DNA of 64,000 bases, taken from the NCBI GenBank assembly GCA_003697085.1, contig RFFU01000032.1:34220-98219 (forward strand). The letters run 5' to 3'. Positions 31,173 through 39,002 of this stretch are shown here, one piece after another (the stretch's first letter is position 1; every line of letters begins with the position of its first letter). The notes under the pieces are model-generated. The model was given only the letters and a program-made list of their open reading frames with translations. It was not told where the DNA came from and made no database searches. Origin of the DNA: Candidatus Hydrogenedentota bacterium (GTDB lineage Bacteria > UBA8481 > J006). The translations under genes were made by a program, and so were the position numbers.

Positions 31173-32012
31173 ATGGTTTCTCCAGGAAAATATTTTTTCA
31201 GCGCCCCTTTTCCTGCTCCTCCCCGGCCCTCTCATCTCGTCCTTATGGCGGGCTGGGACCCCTCCGGTAAAGCGGGGCTTATCGTGGACATCTTTTCCGC
31301 CGCCGCCTTCCCCATTCCTTTCGTCCCCCTGCCCACCGCATTTACCATTCAGACGAAATCTCGTTTCCAAGTCACTCCTCGCGCCGTCGGCACACTTCGA
31401 CTCGAATTGCAGTCCGCTTTTCAAGAATACCGAATCGGAGGGATCAAGATCGGTCTCGTTCCCTCGCCAAATCTTTACGAAGTCATTGTGCAGTCACTTT
31501 CTGAACTCGCCCCAGCCGGAAAAATCCCCGTCGTCGTCGATCCGGTACTGCGCTCCTCCCTTCCCGTCCACGACAATCGCCTCGTCGAACCGACACTCCC
31601 CAAGTCTCTTCCGGAAATCCTAACCCCCCTCCGCCCGGTCCTGACGCCCAACATCCCCGAACTCGAGGAACTCACCGGCCGAACCATCCGAAGTCTTGGG
31701 GATATCCGCGAATCCGCCAAACAACTAATCGCGAAAACCGACGGCCCCGTTCTTGTTAAAGGGGGGCATCTTTCCGGAAAAACCGTCTCGGATCATCTTT
31801 TTCTTCCGGACGGGCTCGAAAAACATTGGCGCTCTCCGCGGCTCGCCTTCCCCCGGGAAAATCCGCCTCGGGGTACCGGGTGCCGTTTTTCGACGGCGCT
31901 GGCGGCCCACTTGGCCTCGGGTTATCCGCTCGAAACGGCGGTCTCGAAGGCTCGTTCTTATGTCCGGCGATACCTGTGTGACTATTGGCGTAGATCCAAC
32001 TCCAAAAAATAA
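31173..32012 (+). CDS. ThiD-like hydroxymethylpyrimidine (phosphate) kinase, divergent
   Basis: A 279-residue ribokinase-fold protein. The start AGWDPSGKAGL corresponds to AGSDSGGGAG of ThiD; VVVDPVLRSS, LTPNIPELEELTG and the anion-hole motif RGTGCRFSTALAAHLASG are ThiD hallmarks. ThiD phosphorylates HMP and HMP-P in thiamine synthesis. The GGGAG segment that contacts the pyrimidine is altered (WDPSGKAG), so the substrate may differ. The ATG at 31173 leaves about 25 residues before the fold; a second ATG inside the motif would truncate it. Divergent from the giant gene and convergent with rex. Confidence 0.83.
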   Translation: MVSPGKYFFSAPFPAPPRPSHLVLMAGWDPSGKAGLIVDIFSAAAFPIPFVPLPTAFTIQTKSRFQVTPRAVGTLRLELQSAFQEYRIGGIKIGLVPSPNLYEVIVQSLSELAPAGKIPVVVDPVLRSSLPVHDNRLVEPTLPKSLPEILTPLRPVLTPNIPELEELTGRTIRSLGDIRESAKQLIAKTDGPVLVKGGHLSGKTVSDHLFLPDGLEKHWRSPRLAFPRENPPRGTGCRFSTALAAHLASGYPLETAVSKARSYVRRYLCDYWRRSNSKK

Positions 32013-32063
32013 ACGGCGCGCGTGAAAAGACACGAAAGAAGGGAAAACGGGCGCAGAATAGCG

Positions 32064-32702
32064 TCAGTTTTCCGTCGAGAGTTCAAAGGTCACATGCTCG
32101 AAGGCCATGCTCAGATCGACCGAATAGAGCGCGACGACGGGAGGAACACGAAGCCTGACCGGTGCGAAATTGATGATGCCGTCATACCCGGCACGAATGG
32201 CCATATCGGCCACGTCCTGCGCCGCCGACGCGGGGACGGCCAGCACGACGATCTTCCCCCCTTTCTCCTTTGGATAATCCCAGATTCGTTCCAGAGGCTC
32301 GATCGTCAGCCCGGCCAGCGTCGTTCCGATCTTGGCCGGATCCGAATCCAGAACCCCGACGAAACGAATGTTGTGAAGGGCAAACCCCTTGTAGCCCGCC
32401 AAAGCGTGCCCGAGCGATCCCGCGCCGACCAGAACCGTCGGCCATTCCTTGTTTACACCCAGAATTCTTCGGATGTTATCCGCCAAGTCTTCCGCGTCAT
32501 ATCCGCGTCCTCGAACGCCGAAGGAGCCGAAGAAACTCAGATCCTTTCGCAGTTGCGTGGCCTTCACGCCGGCCGCGGCGGCCAGTTCCCGTGAGGAAAC
32601 CGTCTTTTGTCCCTCTTCGAGCAACCCTTCCAATTCGCGCAGATAGAGGGTCAGACGCCGTACCGTTGAATAGGAAATTTTGTTCCTCCGCTTTCTGACC
32701 AT
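32064..32702 (-). CDS. rex: Redox-sensing transcriptional repressor Rex
   Basis: A 212-residue Rex protein. The N-terminal winged helix has SSRELAAAAGVKATQLRKDLSFFGSFGVRGRGY, and the Rossmann domain has LVGAGSLGHALAGY and INFAPVRLRVP. Rex senses NADH/NAD+ and represses fermentation and respiration genes. The ATG at 32702 matches the usual Rex N-terminus; a TTG at 32738 has a good ribosome-binding site but its codon overlaps a TTGACA promoter hexamer. No Rex operator was identified by eye in the window. Confidence 0.96.
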   Translation of the reverse strand: MVRKRRNKISYSTVRRLTLYLRELEGLLEEGQKTVSSRELAAAAGVKATQLRKDLSFFGSFGVRGRGYDAEDLADNIRRILGVNKEWPTVLVGAGSLGHALAGYKGFALHNIRFVGVLDSDPAKIGTTLAGLTIEPLERIWDYPKEKGGKIVVLAVPASAAQDVADMAIRAGYDGIINFAPVRLRVPPVVALYSVDLSMAFEHVTFELSTEN

Positions 32703-32708
32703 GGAACG

Positions 32709-32738
32709 ATAGTAAAAGCAAAAGATACCGATTGTCAA
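32709..32738 (-). promoter_or_regulatory. Candidate rex promoter, possibly leaderless
   Basis: TTGACA (32738-32733), 18-bp spacer, TACTAT (32714-32709). Initiation about 7 bases downstream would fall on the rex ATG at 32702, and no ribosome-binding site precedes that ATG. This suggests a leaderless transcript. Confidence 0.42.
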
Positions 32739-32838
32739 AAAACTCCTTTCTCTCGGAGCGCTCTTCGTCGCGCGGAACCTTCGGTCCTTCGCGATTTTTC
32801 TTCCGTGATTCCGCCCGCGATTCGGTTAGAATCCTTCC

Positions 32839-33279
32839 ATGAGACTCCGGATCCATCTCCAGACCATCCTTTTGCTCTTGCGAACGTTTTCGTTGCTTCG
32901 TCGCAATCCCGTCGAGGCCTTCCAGGCCGTTTTGTGTCCCGTCACAAATGTTCCTTCTGAACAACGGCTTCCTCTTTCGGAGATTGTTGAAGCCGTCGAT
33001 ACCATCCTTTTGTTCCGCATCGCCGGAAAGTTGCTTTTTCGCACCCGCTGTCTGAAACGTTCCCTCATTCTTTATTGGATCCTTCGCAATGAGGGTTACT
33101 CTGCCGAGGTCCAACTCGGGTTCTTACGCGACACGTCTGTGGAAGATTCCCTCCGCGGCCACGCCTGGATCACGGTCGATGGAAATCCGATTCCCGATCC
33201 TTGGCCTGAAGTGCAACAACTTCCCTTTGTTCCCTTTTACAAGATCAACGAATCGATCCTTCCCTTGACGGATGTTTGA
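32839..33279 (+). CDS. Lasso-peptide B2-type leader peptidase (transglutaminase-like)
   Basis: A 146-residue protein with the McjB C-terminal/Transglut_core3 pattern: C71 in RTRCLKRSLILYWILRNEGYSAEVQLGF, H108 in GHAWITVDG and D120 a short way on, giving the Cys-His-Asp triad. In lasso peptide pathways this cysteine protease removes the leader from the precursor. The stop overlaps the start of the HPr-kinase-like gene by 8 bp. There is no attached RRE domain; a separate PqqD-like RRE is encoded at 36.5 kb. No lasso cyclase (asparagine synthetase homologue) is in the window. Confidence 0.85.
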   Translation: MRLRIHLQTILLLLRTFSLLRRNPVEAFQAVLCPVTNVPSEQRLPLSEIVEAVDTILLFRIAGKLLFRTRCLKRSLILYWILRNEGYSAEVQLGFLRDTSVEDSLRGHAWITVDGNPIPDPWPEVQQLPFVPFYKINESILPLTDV

Positions 33280-34237
33280 AACTCTCTTTTCCATCGCCGG
33301 AAAAACCGTTCGGATCGCCTCGGACCGCAAGGATTCCCCTTACCTCCAATTCATCGAGGAATTGGGAGCCCATCGAAATCTTGACCGAGAGGGCTCGACC
33401 CCCGATGCGGAAATCCTTCTTCATCCCCGAGATTATTCGGAACGGTCCCCCTTGCGCCTTCCCAAGGACGCACGGCTCATACGCAAGGGAAATCGGAGGG
33501 TTTATCAGCGTGGCAAGGAGTTCTTCATCGATTTCCACCAGAACGCGTTTTTTCGACTCAAGGACTTTCACGCGGAGGGGGTTTGCTATTTCGACGAAAC
33601 ACTTGATCCCGTCTTCTGGTCCGAGATCTGCATCAATCATGTTCTTTTCCTTCTCCTGCGTCGGTTGAATCGTTTCCCGTTGCATGCCGGCGGAGTGCAA
33701 CCGGCGGGCGGGCCGGCGGTCTTTTTTGTCGGAAAAAACGGAGCCGGAAAGACGACGGCAACGGTGTATCTGGCGAACCAAGGATGTTCTTATTTTGGAG
33801 ATGATATAGTATTATTTGATTCGCAGGGGTATATTTATCCCTATCTCAAACGGCCGGCGCTCACCGAATGGACGCTGGACGTTCTTCACCTTCGGGAACG
33901 GGTCGTGGCAAGACGCCGGACGGGGAAATTTCTCCTTCCTCCCTTCCCCGCCGCTTTGCCCACGAAGAACTTCCGGATCTTCCTGCTTTTCGAACGCGGT
34001 CACGACGCGGCGGGCGAAAGGCCCGGATGTTCGATCGGTTCTTCCGCGCCGCTTGAACCCGCCGTTATCGAAGACATGATTCGCTCTCAGACGGAAGCCT
34101 GCCACACCGATAACCTCCTCGGCGCCCCCTGCCCTCCCTTGGATTTCCTGGTGGATCGCGCTCGTCCCCTCCCCGAATTCCGACTCGAGGACTTCTCGAA
34201 AATCCTCGATCAATTTCTTCCGGCCGCTGTTCAATAA
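33272..34237 (+). CDS. HPr-kinase-like P-loop protein of RiPP loci
   Basis: A 321-residue protein with a P-loop FFVGKNGAGKTT (residues about 152-162) and a Walker-B-like YFGDDIV (about 174-180) preceded by FPLHAGGV, the arrangement of HprK-related kinases found next to lasso and PqqD-type gene clusters. Some lasso-associated members phosphorylate the C-terminal serine of the precursor. The N-terminal 130 residues are unassigned. It is coupled to the B2-type peptidase (8-bp overlap) and ends 33 bp from the convergent methyltransferase gene. The substrate here is unknown; the candidate precursor ends in proline, not serine. Confidence 0.82.
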   Translation: MFETLFSIAGKTVRIASDRKDSPYLQFIEELGAHRNLDREGSTPDAEILLHPRDYSERSPLRLPKDARLIRKGNRRVYQRGKEFFIDFHQNAFFRLKDFHAEGVCYFDETLDPVFWSEICINHVLFLLLRRLNRFPLHAGGVQPAGGPAVFFVGKNGAGKTTATVYLANQGCSYFGDDIVLFDSQGYIYPYLKRPALTEWTLDVLHLRERVVARRRTGKFLLPPFPAALPTKNFRIFLLFERGHDAAGERPGCSIGSSAPLEPAVIEDMIRSQTEACHTDNLLGAPCPPLDFLVDRARPLPEFRLEDFSKILDQFLPAAVQ

Positions 34238-34270
34238 CCCCCGAACTACAATTCGTCGTTCTCACCGGAA

Positions 34271-35212
34271 TCAAGGGGGGGATGGTTCAACGCCGAAGAT
34301 TCGTCGGCGCCGCTCCGCGGTTAAGGGAGCGCTGAAGACGGCGCTGCGGGTTTCGCCGGCAACGCTCCAAGAGACATTTCCAGATCCAAGACGTTCATCG
34401 TAACAGTAATAAAAGGGGATCGTCTTACCTGCTTCGACCGATAAGGGACCGCAAGGGAGGAGGACGCGATACCAACTCTGATTCGGCCAAGTCTTCTCGG
34501 GAGCAAGATCGAGGATCACTCCGGGAACGAGTTCCACTTCCCACCAGAGAAGCACGGCATTCGCCGTGCCGTCCCTCTCCACCAGAAATTCCCCTCCGTT
34601 TTCACGCCGCCCCGGCTCCGCGGAATACAGATCAACTTCGACGATAAAAAACGGCCGACTGAGGACGTCGGCATCCTGTCGGGAATCCCAAAAGTAACTG
34701 TTGGTCATAAACTCCTTCAGGATGGAGAAATCGATGCCGTAACGGCGATCCTCCCAGAAGGAAAGCGCCTTCTCGACAACGGAGGAAAACGCTAGCGCGG
34801 CGTAAGCCTTAAGTCGAAATGGGATCAACTTTCCTCCAGGTTTCAACATTTCCCGCGCCCGACTCATAATCCGAACGATCTCCTCGTCCAACATCATATT
34901 CCCGATAGTTTCACTTACGATGACGTCGTATGCTTCGAATTCCGTCCGGTCGATTTTCAGGAAATCTCCCTTCAAAAAACGAACATCCCATCCATTGGAC
35001 TCCGCAACAACCCGTGCGAAATCGAGGATTTCTCCGATTTCGACGGCGGTGACCCGCGCTCCAAGTCGCGCCGCATAAAACGCCAGGATCCCACTTCCCG
35101 TTCCGATATCGAGAACCTGCATTCCAGGAGAGATCGTCTTCTCCAACGCTTTCAGGAAAGCCCGTGTCCGAACTTCGTCGGCCAACAGGGTCGCGTGATA
35201 GTTCAGCGGCAT
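34271..35212 (-). CDS. PRMT-like protein methyltransferase in RiPP operon
   Basis: A 313-residue class I SAM methyltransferase with VLDIGTGSGIL (residues 33-43). Residues 100-110 are S-E-T-I-G-N-M-M-L-D-E, which has the exact spacing of the double-glutamate loop (SE-x8-E) that binds the substrate guanidinium in protein arginine methyltransferases. Further on, TWPNQSWYRVLLP ... VEAGKTI aligns by eye with the THW loop and beta-barrel of PRMTs. It starts 25 bp after the 75-residue candidate precursor gene, so the precursor, which is rich in arginine, is the obvious candidate substrate. The target and chemistry are inference. Confidence 0.8.
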   Translation of the reverse strand: MPLNYHATLLADEVRTRAFLKALEKTISPGMQVLDIGTGSGILAFYAARLGARVTAVEIGEILDFARVVAESNGWDVRFLKGDFLKIDRTEFEAYDVIVSETIGNMMLDEEIVRIMSRAREMLKPGGKLIPFRLKAYAALAFSSVVEKALSFWEDRRYGIDFSILKEFMTNSYFWDSRQDADVLSRPFFIVEVDLYSAEPGRRENGGEFLVERDGTANAVLLWWEVELVPGVILDLAPEKTWPNQSWYRVLLPCGPLSVEAGKTIPFYYCYDERLGSGNVSWSVAGETRSAVFSAPLTAERRRRIFGVEPSPP

Positions 35213-35237
35213 TCGAGGTCTTTTTTCGGCCTTTTTC

Positions 35238-35465
35238 TCACGGTATCAACCATTCCGGCATCGCCGGCATTCCGAAACCTCTTCCCGCGTTGCAATTATC
35301 CGGATTTTTACAGAGTTTTGAATTCACGGGCCCCGTGGCCCCCTGATATTCCTTGATATGATCGCGCGCAAGACGGTAACGCCGAACAAGAGGTTTGTTG
35401 TAGGAGCGCCTCGAGTGTTTTCCTTCCGTATTTTTTTCCGGCTCGGACGGACTCTCTCTCCTCAT
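35238..35465 (-). CDS. Candidate RiPP precursor peptide, 75 residues
   Basis: A small ORF whose ATG overlaps the radical SAM stop (ATGA), with AGAGG about 7 bases upstream; it ends 25 bp before the methyltransferase. The N-terminal half is charged and arginine-rich, then Y22-N-K-P25-L26 matches the YxxP(x)L leader signature that lasso-type RRE proteins bind. The C-terminal part (residues about 44-75) is different in character: Gly/Pro/Asn-rich with C52 and C58 in CKNPDNC, then GRGFGMP, and it ends EWLIP. This looks like leader plus core. I know no homologue, and the leader/core border is a guess. Confidence 0.62.
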   Translation of the reverse strand: MRRESPSEPEKNTEGKHSRRSYNKPLVRRYRLARDHIKEYQGATGPVNSKLCKNPDNCNAGRGFGMPAMPEWLIP

Positions 35466-36550
35466 CCAACCGCCTCTTTCCGCTCCCCGTCCTTCTTCCC
35501 CAAGGGAACCAGTTCCGTTGGAATCTCATCATACCCCGCCCAAGCGGCCGTGATGCGGCAGTGTTCCGGCGCCGGTTCGTCAAACTTCCCCGTCACCAGT
35601 TGAAAATGGCCCATACAGCGATACTTGCACTTTTTGACGAGTTCACAGGAGCGGCAGGTTTCCAGAGGCTTTCCGGCCGACGCCCGAATTTCGTTCAGCC
35701 GAAAAGAGTATCTCCACGCCTGCCGAAACGGCTTGTACCGAATGTTATCGACCGGTTCGGCGACCTGGGAACACGGATAGAGGTCTCCCCGGGGACCGAC
35801 CGCGAAGCGTGCCCAGCCCATATTACAAGTCGCCGGAGCGGGTTCGTCCTCACATCGAGAGAGTTCGGGACGCCCCGTCCATTCAGGATACCGCTTTTCA
35901 AATGTCCGAATCTGATCCGCGGTCAGCGTCTCGCTCAGAAATCCGTCGTTCCCCGGAACGAAACGCGGAATCATATTGTAGGATGGAGCGAAGACCGCTC
36001 CGATCTCGCGGCACCGGCGGGCCAGTTCCTCGATCGACGGCCACGTCGGCCGCATCACGGACATTTTAATGACGGTCTTGAGCCCTACGGAGCGGCTGTA
36101 TTCGACCATCGGCCAGGCCCTTCGAAACGCTCCCGGTCGGGCAACGAAACGGTCGTGTATCTCGTCGATACCGTGAATCGAGAAGGAGAGCTCCCGGATG
36201 CGGCAGTCCTTGAGGAAACGGATGTCGTCCTTCTTTATCACCGTTCCATTTTGAAAGAGATCGATCTGGAAGCCCAATCGCGCGGCGGCTCCGATAATCT
36301 CGCGCCATCCCGGATGCAACAGCGGTTCCCCTCCACTGAAGGTCAAATCCATCGTTCCCTCGTCGCGGAATTCATGCAGCAATCGAATCCATTCCTTTGT
36401 TCCCATCCCTCCGCTCCAGGGAAGGCCGATCCGATAGCAGTGAAAGCATTTCAGATTGCAACGCTCGGTAAGATGCAGATGACCTTGAAAGGGAACCGCT
36501 TTTCGTTCCAGGGATCGGAAGATCACTTCCTGCGGAAGGTCAACGATCAC
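35462..36550 (-). CDS. SPASM-domain radical SAM enzyme (PqqE/AlbA-like)
   Basis: A 362-residue radical SAM protein with the CxxxCxxC cluster C31/C35/C38 (TERCNLKCFHC), FSGGEPLLHP for SAM binding, and a C-terminal SPASM region with seven cysteines: C242, C260, C299, C302, C308, C312 and C331. SPASM enzymes carry auxiliary Fe-S clusters and mostly modify ribosomal peptides (PqqE cross-link, AlbA thioethers). It is coupled by 4-bp overlaps to the PqqD-like gene before it and the candidate precursor after it. Peptide modification is therefore very likely; the reaction cannot be told from sequence. Confidence 0.93.
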   Translation of the reverse strand: MIVDLPQEVIFRSLERKAVPFQGHLHLTERCNLKCFHCYRIGLPWSGGMGTKEWIRLLHEFRDEGTMDLTFSGGEPLLHPGWREIIGAAARLGFQIDLFQNGTVIKKDDIRFLKDCRIRELSFSIHGIDEIHDRFVARPGAFRRAWPMVEYSRSVGLKTVIKMSVMRPTWPSIEELARRCREIGAVFAPSYNMIPRFVPGNDGFLSETLTADQIRTFEKRYPEWTGRPELSRCEDEPAPATCNMGWARFAVGPRGDLYPCSQVAEPVDNIRYKPFRQAWRYSFRLNEIRASAGKPLETCRSCELVKKCKYRCMGHFQLVTGKFDEPAPEHCRITAAWAGYDEIPTELVPLGKKDGERKEAVG

Positions 36551-36837
36551 GCCTTCACCTCGATGACCAATTCCTCCTTGAGTAGGTCCTGAAGAAGTTC
36601 CTCGAGATCGTTGCGCGCCGTATCGACATCCACATCAAATTCCCCGAGAACCGTTTCGAGAAGTTCTTCTCTTGTTCGAGGCTCGGAGCCCATCGCACGG
36701 AAGATCACTGTCCCGACCGGATTGAGCGAATAATAGGTTGTCGTTTTTATCTTGAGGATCACCGCTTCATCCTCGATCAAACGCCAGGCCAATTCCGGAT
36801 TCACCTGATATCTCGGTTCCGCCGCCGAGGTTTTCAT
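36547..36837 (-). CDS. PqqD-like RiPP recognition element protein
   Basis: A 96-residue PqqD-family protein: AWRLIEDEAVILKIKTTTYYSLNPVGTVIFRAM followed by a helical segment with TREELLETVLGEFDVD and a terminal amphipathic helix. The fold binds leader peptides and presents precursors to the modifying enzyme. The gene overlaps the radical SAM gene by 4 bp (ATGA). The ATG at 36837 gives a typical PqqD length and starts 6 bp after the sulfatase stop; an ATG at 36879 would overlap the sulfatase by 37 bp. Confidence 0.88.
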   Translation of the reverse strand: MKTSAAEPRYQVNPELAWRLIEDEAVILKIKTTTYYSLNPVGTVIFRAMGSEPRTREELLETVLGEFDVDVDTARNDLEELLQDLLKEELVIEVKA

Positions 36838-36842
36838 CGGAG

Positions 36843-39002
36843 TCACTTTTCGTTCCCTCTCGACAATCTTATCCACCATCGCCTCGATTCTATCAAGAGT
36901 TTCGATTTTTCAACGGGATTTTTTCGCGCACGAGACGAAACCAGATTTTGTCGCGGCGATAGACCCGTTTGGCCGTGGAACAATGATATCGCTAAACGGT
37001 CCATGATTTCGCGCACCTTCTCCATCAACAGACCGTTTCCGTTTTCCGTGTAGGAAGCAGCGTGCGAAGTTTTTCCGGCATTTCCCCCGGGGAAAAGTGC
37101 GTCCGTGTAATAGAGATGGTCCGCCAGTTGAAAGAGCGCCGCGGTGGTTCGAACGAGATCGCTGTCAGGATGCGGCAATGGATCGAGAATATACGTTTGT
37201 GTATCGTAGCGGAACGTCCGGTATCGCTTCCGTGCTGAGACCATGCCGACGTGATTATCGGCTCTCAAGAGAATCAAATCGTGATTATGTTGCATCGGCG
37301 CGAATCCCGAGTCCTGGGAAATCGAGAGCATGTCATTGCCGAAGAATGTGGAGCGGTATGTTCCGCCGAGCACTCCCATGATCGTCGGGGCAATATCCAT
37401 ATGAGAACCAATGACGCTCCGCACGGTTCCCGCTCCCTCCTTCCCGGGGAGAAGCATCAGGAAGGGAACGCGGTAAGATCGAAGGGGAAACGCCTGCGAT
37501 CCATAAACACGTGCCCCATGGTCGCCAAAAAAGACGAAGAGCGTGCGCGAATAATAATCTCTCTTTTTCATTTTCGCGAAGAACATCCCCAAGGCCCAGT
37601 CGGCGTATTTGACGGCATGGTTTTGAAGACGGTCCGCGGAAGGTTCCGGGATTCGTCCGTCCGGGTAGGTGAAGGGCTTATGATTCGAAACCGTCAATAT
37701 AGTCGTGAAGAACGGCCTGCCCGATTCTGCGATGGAATCGCAAACTTCAACGGCCTTTCGAAAAATGTCTTCATCCGCCACTCCCCAGGCCGTTACGAAA
37801 CTGGGGTTTGCAAAATCTTTTTGTTCTATGAAACGATCGTAACCGTTTTTCAAGGCAAAAGAACGCATTCCGTCGAAGATTCCCCTGCCGCCATACACGA
37901 ACGTATTGATATACCCTCGCTTCTTCAGCAGGCGCGCCAGTGTATAAACCCTGTTGGAGTGATCCCGCTTCAATATTGCTTCCGTCGGGATGGGGGGAAT
38001 CGAGGCCAGAGCCGCTTCCAGAGCCCGGGCCGTTCGATTCCCCGTGGGATGCCAGTGGTCGAAGAGAATCCCGTCTTTCGTCAAGGCCTGGAAATGGGGT
38101 GTCAAATTCCCCGTTCCGCCCAACCGTCCGATGAACGTGGAACCGAAGCTCTCATCGACAATCATAACGACATTGTAGTCGTGCCTTGGGCGTCCTGTTT
38201 TCACCCATCGATCGATCGGATTTCCAGAGTTGGAGACGTAGGCAGTGTCCGGAGCAGCGATAAGGCTTCGGACACGACGAACCGCTTCTTCCTTCGGAAT
38301 CGTGAGATAGAAACTCGGATAATCGAATCGCGCTGTCGCGGCGTAAGAGAAAAAACTATAGATTCCATTGGAGGCCGTCTCATTCGCCACTCGATTCGGC
38401 GTTTTCTCAATGTCCTCGAGTTGAAGTGTCTTACCAAAGAGAGCGGTGAGAAGAATCATCGCGGTCAAAACGCCGAGACGCGAAGCGAGGGAAAGCGGAA
38501 CGCGGCAGGAAGCAAGAAACGATCTTCTGAAGAACCAGAAAACCAGGACCGTCATGATCAGAACCGCAAGGCACACGGGAACAACAGGATAGGATTGCCA
38601 GATATTCGTGAAAACCTCGGTCGGGTAGATCAGGTATTCAAACGCGATGTAATTGAGTCGGGACTCGAACTCCTCGAAAAAGAAATACTCCAGCGGGCAA
38701 AGAAAAATCAGGAAATAGATTGCGGGGAAGAGCGTCCCATAGACACTCCAACGGAGAATCCAAGGAGGTTTTCTTCTTCCGGAGCAGAGTGTGGCGACGA
38801 AAAAATAGGGTATGCTCAGGCAGAGGCTGATAAAAAGGTCGAAACGAAGACCGGTAAAAAGGACGACAACGGCGTAGTAAGGAGTAAGTCCTTTCCATGA
38901 AACGAATTTCGCCATGAGAACCACTCGAAGAATGCTCGATAAGAAGAGGTAAAAACCCCCGAAGAGAATGGGAAGTCGAAAATGATTCCAAATTGGTTTC
39001 AT
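36843..39002 (-). CDS. LtaS-like membrane sulfatase/phosphoglycerol transferase
   Basis: A 719-residue protein with five transmembrane segments in the first 190 residues and a large outer domain of the alkaline phosphatase/sulfatase fold. E284 in VDESFG, a catalytic threonine (probably T324 in TGNRTARALEA) and FFGDHGA match LtaS/OpgB-type enzymes, which transfer phosphoglycerol or phosphoethanolamine to surface glycans or lipids. The C-terminal 100 residues are basic and non-catalytic. It is the first gene of the RiPP-like operon, 5 bp before the PqqD-like gene, but its link to peptide modification is unproven. Confidence 0.88.
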   Translation of the reverse strand: MKPIWNHFRLPILFGGFYLFLSSILRVVLMAKFVSWKGLTPYYAVVVLFTGLRFDLFISLCLSIPYFFVATLCSGRRKPPWILRWSVYGTLFPAIYFLIFLCPLEYFFFEEFESRLNYIAFEYLIYPTEVFTNIWQSYPVVPVCLAVLIMTVLVFWFFRRSFLASCRVPLSLASRLGVLTAMILLTALFGKTLQLEDIEKTPNRVANETASNGIYSFFSYAATARFDYPSFYLTIPKEEAVRRVRSLIAAPDTAYVSNSGNPIDRWVKTGRPRHDYNVVMIVDESFGSTFIGRLGGTGNLTPHFQALTKDGILFDHWHPTGNRTARALEAALASIPPIPTEAILKRDHSNRVYTLARLLKKRGYINTFVYGGRGIFDGMRSFALKNGYDRFIEQKDFANPSFVTAWGVADEDIFRKAVEVCDSIAESGRPFFTTILTVSNHKPFTYPDGRIPEPSADRLQNHAVKYADWALGMFFAKMKKRDYYSRTLFVFFGDHGARVYGSQAFPLRSYRVPFLMLLPGKEGAGTVRSVIGSHMDIAPTIMGVLGGTYRSTFFGNDMLSISQDSGFAPMQHNHDLILLRADNHVGMVSARKRYRTFRYDTQTYILDPLPHPDSDLVRTTAALFQLADHLYYTDALFPGGNAGKTSHAASYTENGNGLLMEKVREIMDRLAISLFHGQTGLSPRQNLVSSRARKNPVEKSKLLIESRRWWIRLSRGNEK

